DNA of 11,262 nt from contig MFRJ01000131.1 of NCBI GenBank assembly GCA_001784535.1, positions 1-11,262 on the forward strand, read 5' to 3'. Made by a program: the position numbers and the translations under genes. The stretch's first letter is position 1; every line of letters starts with the position of its first letter. The notes under the pieces were generated by a model. It was not told the DNA's origin, did no database searches, and saw nothing but the letters and a program-made list of their open reading frames with translations. Below, piece after piece: positions 7,506 through 11,262 of the stretch. This DNA is from Candidatus Melainabacteria bacterium GWA2_34_9. GTDB lineage: Bacteria; Cyanobacteriota; Vampirovibrionia; Gastranaerophilales; UBA9971.

Positions 7506-8053
7506 TGTCTTTGAAATGTCGAATTGAAGCGGCTCTTTTTGTTATAGGAAAAGCGGCATCAGTTGAAGAAATTGCTGAAATTCTTAAAGAAGACCCTGTT
7601 GAAGTTGAAGAAGCTCTTTTAGATTTGATTATGGATTATTCCAGTCGCGAAACTGCTCTGGAAATCGATGATGAAAACGGATATATAATTCAAATAAGTG
7701 AAGAATATAAAGATATCGTGGAAAAACTCGTACCCGTAGAACTTAAAACGCCTATTTTAAGGACTTTAACCATTATCGCGATAAAAGAACCAATCAGACA
7801 GTCACGATTAAAGGAACTTCGCGGTGCTGTGGCTTATGATCATATTCCAGAACTTCTGGAAAAAGGCTTAATTACAAGGAAAAAAGATAAAAACGGCAGG
7901 TCGTTTATTTTAAAGACCACTCCGAAGTTTGCAGAGTATTTTAAAATGAAAGGTGATACCCGAACCCTTGCAAAAATTCTCGACATCGAAGCCAAGCCTG
8001 ACTTGGAGGGAGTTCAAACAGAGTTTGAATATCAGGAAGATACTGAAAATTAA
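7505..8053 (+). CDS. scpB: Segregation and condensation protein B (ScpB)
   Basis: ScpB dimerises and binds the kleisin ScpA within the SMC-ScpAB condensin. The 182 residues hold two tandem winged-helix domains. The first begins CRIEAALFVIGKAASVEEIA (residues 5-24) and the second runs from about 80, with LRTLTIIAIKEPIRQSRLKE (85-104), the turn FEATURE-like region YDHIPELLEKGLI (111-123) and the wing RSFILKTTPKFAEYF (132-146). Length and domain order are normal for the family. The ATG shares one base with the scpA stop (TAATG), and GGAG about 8 bases upstream serves as ribosome binding site, so translation is probably coupled. The acidic C-terminal tail (after about 150) is less conserved in general. 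Confidence 0.94.
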   Translation: MSLKCRIEAALFVIGKAASVEEIAEILKEDPVEVEEALLDLIMDYSSRETALEIDDENGYIIQISEEYKDIVEKLVPVELKTPILRTLTIIAIKEPIRQSRLKELRGAVAYDHIPELLEKGLITRKKDKNGRSFILKTTPKFAEYFKMKGDTRTLAKILDIEAKPDLEGVQTEFEYQEDTEN

Positions 8054-8071
8054 CTTAAAACGGGGAATAAA

Positions 8072-9079
8072 ATGGTTAATATAACTATTAAACCTGAACA
8101 TATAATAATAAATCCTATGGATCCTGAAGTTATCAGTAAAATTCAGGCAAAAAACTTTATGGAAAAATCAATTCATAAATGTAATTCACCTTATCAAAAA
8201 ATAAATGTAGTAGAAAATTTTTTAGGGCGTTTTTTGGTTTTTGATAATTTTCCACAGGCAGGCATTATAAAGAATGAACTATATAGCGGAAATTTGCCTT
8301 ATATTAACTATTTTTTTCTTTCCTGTTTATTAAATCCAAAAATAAAAAATGTTTTAATGCTTGGCATGGGTACGGGAAATTTTGCTGTAAGTCTTTCAGA
8401 ATTGCTTCCTGATCTGGAAAAATTTGATCTTGTTGATTTAGATTACAAAGTATATTCCATTGCCAAAAAATACTTTGATTTTAAGGAAAATTCAAAAATA
8501 AAAGTCCATATTCAAGATGCAGTAGAATTTGTTAAAAACTCAAAAACAAAATATGATCTTATAATTCTTGATATTGGAAATAGTAAAGGAATACCGCTTT
8601 CTTTTCTTACCGAAGAATTTATAAGTGAAACCTCCTCATTATTGAATGAAAACGGAATTATGATTTCAAATGTTTTTAGTTCTCACGAATTTAATTCAGA
8701 TAAAAATGTTATTTTTAAATCAACATTAAAAACTTACAAAAATGTATTTAATGACATTATGCTAATTCCTGTAATTTATGGCGATTATTTGATTAATAAA
8801 GTCTTTTATGAGCTGGAAGGCATAGTTCAGGATTCTATAAGTGTATTATTATTTTCTTCAAAGGATAAAATAAGCATTTCAAAAGAAGAATTGATAAACA
8901 GAGCAAGAGAATTACAGCAAAAATCAAATATTCAGGATATTGAAAAATTGGATAAATTTGCAGAAGATTTGTTAACAGAAGAAATTAATACGGATAATTT
9001 TAAACCCTTCAAAGAAGCGTATAAAAATGATCCTGAATTTAATAATGACACTGTAAAAAATTATCTTTTATTGAATTAG
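8072..9079 (+). CDS. Spermidine synthase-fold protein with atypical active site
   Basis: The N-terminal strand region SPYQKINVVENFLGRFLVFD (39-58) with PQAG (61-64) is the signature start of spermidine-synthase-like proteins. The Rossmann part has the SAM-binding LGMGTGN (97-103), the acidic VDLDYKV (121-127), QDAVEF (148-153) and YDLIILDIGN (161-170). True aminopropyltransferases have DSSDPxGP where this protein has DIGNSKGIP: D167 is kept, but the second aspartate is Asn. The HEM-type motif that follows Q-x-x-E/D in the canonical enzyme is also missing. I therefore call the fold, not the reaction; it may methylate or aminopropylate another substrate, or be non-catalytic. The roughly 110-residue C-terminal part, rich in Lys, Glu and Asn, is unrecognised. 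GGGGA lies 6 bases before the ATG, and the gap after scpB is only 18 bases without a terminator, suggesting the same transcript. The coding sequence is visibly more AT-rich than smc-scpAB. Confidence 0.8.
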   Translation: MVNITIKPEHIIINPMDPEVISKIQAKNFMEKSIHKCNSPYQKINVVENFLGRFLVFDNFPQAGIIKNELYSGNLPYINYFFLSCLLNPKIKNVLMLGMGTGNFAVSLSELLPDLEKFDLVDLDYKVYSIAKKYFDFKENSKIKVHIQDAVEFVKNSKTKYDLIILDIGNSKGIPLSFLTEEFISETSSLLNENGIMISNVFSSHEFNSDKNVIFKSTLKTYKNVFNDIMLIPVIYGDYLINKVFYELEGIVQDSISVLLFSSKDKISISKEELINRARELQQKSNIQDIEKLDKFAEDLLTEEINTDNFKPFKEAYKNDPEFNNDTVKNYLLLN

Positions 9080-10836
9080 AAACCCCAAAACGTCGATGAA
9101 AATGCAGCGTCATGAAGGTTGGCAAAAGGTATTTCACCGGAGGTGTATAATTCTTGTAAAAAATCATTGACTAATTCACCGGATTCTTCATAGGTCATTC
9201 CTTCAACTGTTTGGTGAGAGTAATAAAACAAGTCAAATTCGTCTTTGTCGCCTATTTCAGATATAGAATATTCTTTGAATTTTTCTGAAATTGGTGAATG
9301 TTCTTTAACCAAATATTTAGCAAGAAGAGGGCTTTTAATATATTCTGCATTTTCTTTTGCAAAGTTAATTGTTTCCATTGCTTCTTCTTTTGTTTCTGTA
9401 GGAAAACCTAACATTAAGAAACAAGTATTTTCAATACCAAGCTTGTGCGCTGTTTTTATTATTTCCAGTCTTTCTGCTTTGTCAGTAAACTTTGTTTTAT
9501 TCATTAATTTTAAAATTCTTTCATTTACTGATTCAACGCCCCATAGCATTTCTACCAGTCCTGCGCTTTTTGCAAGTTTTAAAAGTTCTTCGGTAAATTC
9601 TTTTTCAATTCTTGTATAAATCATAAAATTTATTTTAAGTGGGGATTTTAATATTTCATTTGAAAGTTTTCTAAGATATGCGGAACTCATTGCTTCACAT
9701 ACAAAGAAAACTTTTGAAAAATTAACTGTTTTTTGTAATTCAATTATTTCAGAAACTATTTTTGACGGATCTTTAAAATCATATTTGTTTCCGGTGTAGC
9801 AAACATCACAGAAAGTGCATTTTGCCCAGTAACAGCCTCTTTCTGCAAGAAGAGGCAAAATAATTTCGTCTGTATAATATGAATCTATTGGCAAATCTGA
9901 AAAATCAGGAGGAGGAAGCTCATTTAAAGGCATTGTTTTAGTTCTTTCATTTATTTGAACTTTTCCATCCTTTAAATAAATAAGATTTGGAACTTTTTCT
10001 ATATCAGTTTTGCCTTCAAGATATTTCATAAGCTCAAGGATAGGTTTTTCACCCTCTTCATAAATTATAGTATCAATAAATCGTTTAAAAATTTCAGGTC
10101 TGTTTTGAACTGTTTCTTTAAGCCTGCTGAAATAGCTGCCCCCAATATTTATATGAGCTTTTGTTTTTTGTTTTAGGAGCATGGCAAGAGTCAAGCCTGG
10201 CAATAATTGGCTCTGGGCGCATATAGAAATGCCGATATAATCAGGATTTTTTTCAATCATTTCAGGAATTATATCTTCGTAAAATTTATAAAATATGTTT
10301 TTTGATTCATCAACAATAAACTCATTTAATTGCTCAAAATTTCTTATAAAGTAAAAATATTTATCATTAAGAGCTTTTACATCAAAATAAGGTAAAAACA
10401 AATATCCGAGAACAGTCCATATATTAATTCTTGCAAGCATTACATCTTTTTTTAAATATGTTTTTGTCCCTGCTTTAATTATCTTTACACAATTTTCAAC
10501 TTGATCTATTTGTTCAGAAGCCTGCTGCTTATCAATTTCTTTTATTTTTTTGTATTTAAGATATTTATTTTGAAAATCATCAGGATATTCACTTATGCAT
10601 TTAGATTCATCATATTGATTAAAAATTTCTTCCGCATTTTTTTCATAATCTACAAAAAGGTTATTCAATGTTTTTTTTATAAATTCGGGATTTAGAATAT
10701 AGTTATAAAAACTTAAATTTATATCCATCACATCGGTATCATGACCATTAGCATTTAATATTCCTTTTATTATAGGTGTTGAAAGGTAAGGGTTTTCCGG
10801 CATTGACTGAGGAGGGAATAGAACTAAACATTTCAT
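9076..10836 (-). CDS. B12-binding-domain radical SAM protein of unknown substrate
   Basis: The N-terminal part is a cobalamin-binding-like region: KCLVLFPPQS and TPIIKGILNANGHDTDVMDI (20-39), then, after a long helical insertion (about 45-190), YIGISICAQSQLLPGLTLA (200-218), INIGGSY (229-235) and EEGEKPILEL (260-269). The radical SAM core begins at ERGCYWAKCTFCDVCY, with Cys335, Cys340 and Cys343 as probable [4Fe-4S] ligands; the spacing is CX4CX2C, as in the GCYW-type members, not CX3CX2C. LWGVESVNERILKLMNK (431-447) and FLMLGFPTETKEEA (473-486) are standard core motifs. The canonical B12 DxHxxG motif is not seen, so cobalamin binding is not proven. Such proteins act on lipids, antibiotics, tRNA or peptides; the substrate here is unknown. 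AAGGA lies 9 bases before the ATG within a dyad. The 3' end overlaps the convergent spermidine-synthase-like gene by 4 bases. The gene is AT-rich like that neighbour. Confidence 0.88.
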   Translation of the reverse strand: MKCLVLFPPQSMPENPYLSTPIIKGILNANGHDTDVMDINLSFYNYILNPEFIKKTLNNLFVDYEKNAEEIFNQYDESKCISEYPDDFQNKYLKYKKIKEIDKQQASEQIDQVENCVKIIKAGTKTYLKKDVMLARINIWTVLGYLFLPYFDVKALNDKYFYFIRNFEQLNEFIVDESKNIFYKFYEDIIPEMIEKNPDYIGISICAQSQLLPGLTLAMLLKQKTKAHINIGGSYFSRLKETVQNRPEIFKRFIDTIIYEEGEKPILELMKYLEGKTDIEKVPNLIYLKDGKVQINERTKTMPLNELPPPDFSDLPIDSYYTDEIILPLLAERGCYWAKCTFCDVCYTGNKYDFKDPSKIVSEIIELQKTVNFSKVFFVCEAMSSAYLRKLSNEILKSPLKINFMIYTRIEKEFTEELLKLAKSAGLVEMLWGVESVNERILKLMNKTKFTDKAERLEIIKTAHKLGIENTCFLMLGFPTETKEEAMETINFAKENAEYIKSPLLAKYLVKEHSPISEKFKEYSISEIGDKDEFDLFYYSHQTVEGMTYEESGELVNDFLQELYTSGEIPFANLHDAAFSSTFWGF

Positions 10837-10846
10837 AACAAGAATT

Positions 10847-10889
10847 CCTTATGATAATTTTAAGTACATTGTTTAAAACAATCATAAGG
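10847..10889 (-). promoter_or_regulatory. Dyad covering the ribosome binding site and candidate -10 of the radical SAM gene
   Basis: CCTTATGAT (10847-10855) and ATCATAAGG (10881-10889) are perfect 9-base inverted arms 25 bases apart. In the minus-strand transcript the arm nearer the gene holds the Shine-Dalgarno AAGGA, so pairing of the arms would hide it. A second dyad, ATTGTTT-A-AAACAAT (10868-10882), overlaps the outer arm by two bases and could form a competing hairpin. Because the distal arm also contains the candidate -10 box (TATGAT), the dyad could instead be an operator bound by a dimeric regulator. The two readings depend on where transcription starts. Confidence 0.45.
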
Positions 10890-10910
10890 TATGTGTTTAT
10901 TTATTGTCCA
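10881..10910 (-). promoter_or_regulatory. Candidate promoter of the radical SAM gene
   Basis: On the minus strand TGGACA (10910-10905) and TATGAT (10886-10881) are separated by 18 bases; each matches the consensus at 5 of 6 positions. Transcription would start near 10875, giving a leader of about 38 bases. The -10 lies within the outer arm of the 10847-10889 dyad. Confidence 0.45.
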
Positions 10911-10943
10911 GTTATAATTTTAGTTTTCTATTGTAATTCATAC

Positions 10944-10974
10944 AAAAATACAGGCGCGATGCGCCTGTATTTTT
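10944..10974 (-). terminator. Strong intrinsic terminator after the 79-residue gene
   Basis: ATACAGGCGC (10948-10957) pairs perfectly with GCGCCTGTAT (10961-10970) around a 3-base loop, and A/T pairs extend the stem by 4 more on each side. Read on the minus strand the stem is followed by a T-rich run (ATTTTTGTA), and it lies 20 bases after the stop of the small gene at 10995. The plus-strand reading also has a T run (10970-10976), so it may work in both directions. It insulates the small gene from the radical SAM promoter. Confidence 0.88.
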
Positions 10975-10994
10975 TTATTTAACCTTTTGATTAT

Positions 10995-11234
10995 TTATGC
11001 CTGTGTATTCAAGCCCATTTTTTGTTCTAACTGTGCTATTCTTTGGTTAGCTTCTCCAAGTTTTTCAGCCAAAGCAATTAGCTGATTTGATGAATTACTT
11101 GGGGCTTGTGGTTGAGTAAAAACACTTGCTTGTTGTGGAGCTTGTGCTACTTGTTGAGGTTCTTCTTTTTTGCCGCCACCAAGTATGCCACCTAGCATTG
11201 GCGCTACTGCACCTATTATGCTACTAAAATCCAT
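10995..11234 (-). CDS. Unrecognised 79-residue protein: Gly-rich hydrophobic N-terminus, Gln/Pro linker, coiled-coil C-terminus
   Basis: I do not recognise a family, but the design is clear. Residues 1-21 (MDFSSIIGAVAPMLGGILGG) form a short hydrophobic, glycine-rich stretch that could insert in or lie on a membrane or pack in an assembly. Residues 22-50 are a Gln/Pro/Ala/Ser linker. Residues 51-74 form a short coiled coil with hydrophobics at 52, 55, 59, 62, 66, 69 and 73, a clean 3-4 heptad pattern. GGGAG 7 bases before the ATG is a good ribosome binding site, and a strong terminator follows the stop, so this is a real, separately ended transcript. Hydrophobic Gly-rich starts with a polar tail also occur in small phage structural proteins and bacteriocin-like peptides, but no phage or export genes are in view and no double-glycine leader cleavage context is evident. 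The promoter lies outside the window or is not visible. Confidence 0.8.
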   Translation of the reverse strand: MDFSSIIGAVAPMLGGILGGGKKEEPQQVAQAPQQASVFTQPQAPSNSSNQLIALAEKLGEANQRIAQLEQKMGLNTQA

Positions 11235-11262
11235 AATTTCTCTCCCTTTTTATATTAATTTA

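Noticed and set aside
8072..9079. Calling the gene speE outright
   Set aside because: The DSSD and HEM-like active site motifs of spermidine synthase are not intact, so only the fold is supported.
9245..9619. A 124-codon plus-strand ORF opposite the radical SAM gene
   Set aside because: Antisense shadow of conserved radical SAM core codons; hydrophobic, Ser/Phe-rich composition typical of reversed Lys/Glu-rich genes.

Overview
The window looks like a chromosomal segment of an AT-rich, non-photosynthetic relative of Cyanobacteria (a Melainabacteria/Vampirovibrionia type such as the gut Gastranaerophilales). The main evidence is the SMC protein. Its N-terminal head (SGPNGSGKSNIIDS, then LGLSTSRTLRAEK), its Q-loop region (MMQGDVTSII) and its C-terminal end (YAFDEVDMHLDG, VVSLRKPMIEAADRTIGVTQ) read like cyanobacterial SMC proteins, while base composition is low in GC throughout. 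The assignment rests on recognised motifs, not on a database search.

Layout. The left edge (1-346, +) is the C-terminal part of queH, the epoxyqueuosine reductase of tRNA queuosine synthesis. It meets, tail to tail with a 17-base overlap, an unrecognised 181-residue protein (330-875, -). About 200 bases follow that hold a repeat-like segment: a perfect 15-base inverted repeat (955-988), a second A/G-rich copy of its arm and a small G/C hairpin. Next is an Orn/Lys/Arg decarboxylase of the SpeA/YaaO fold-type-I PLP family (1076-2626, -) that begins with TTG. A 450-base divergent intergenic region separates it from the condensin genes and carries a convincing sigma70-type promoter facing smc.

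The centre is a tight cluster, smc-scpA-scpB (3077-8053, +), with start/stop overlaps of 8 bases and 1 base. It encodes the complete SMC-ScpAB condensin that organises and segregates the chromosome. Eighteen bases after scpB comes a spermidine-synthase-fold protein (8072-9079) that lacks part of the expected active site. It is probably co-transcribed with the condensin genes.

The right part runs on the minus strand: a B12-binding-domain radical SAM protein (9076-10836) whose 3' end overlaps the previous gene by 4 bases. Its 5' region contains a dyad that includes both a candidate -10 box and the ribosome binding site. A strong hairpin terminator (10944-10974) ends the transcript of a 79-residue protein (10995-11234) with a Gly-rich hydrophobic N-terminus, a Gln/Pro/Ala linker and a short C-terminal coiled coil.

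No tRNA, rRNA, CRISPR array, transposase or recognised riboswitch was seen. The most noteworthy items are the radical SAM control region, the atypical SpeE-like gene behind scpB, the small coiled-coil protein, the repeat-like segment and a possible overlapping upstream ORF at the decarboxylase start. None of these amounts to a clear new multi-gene system on present evidence.
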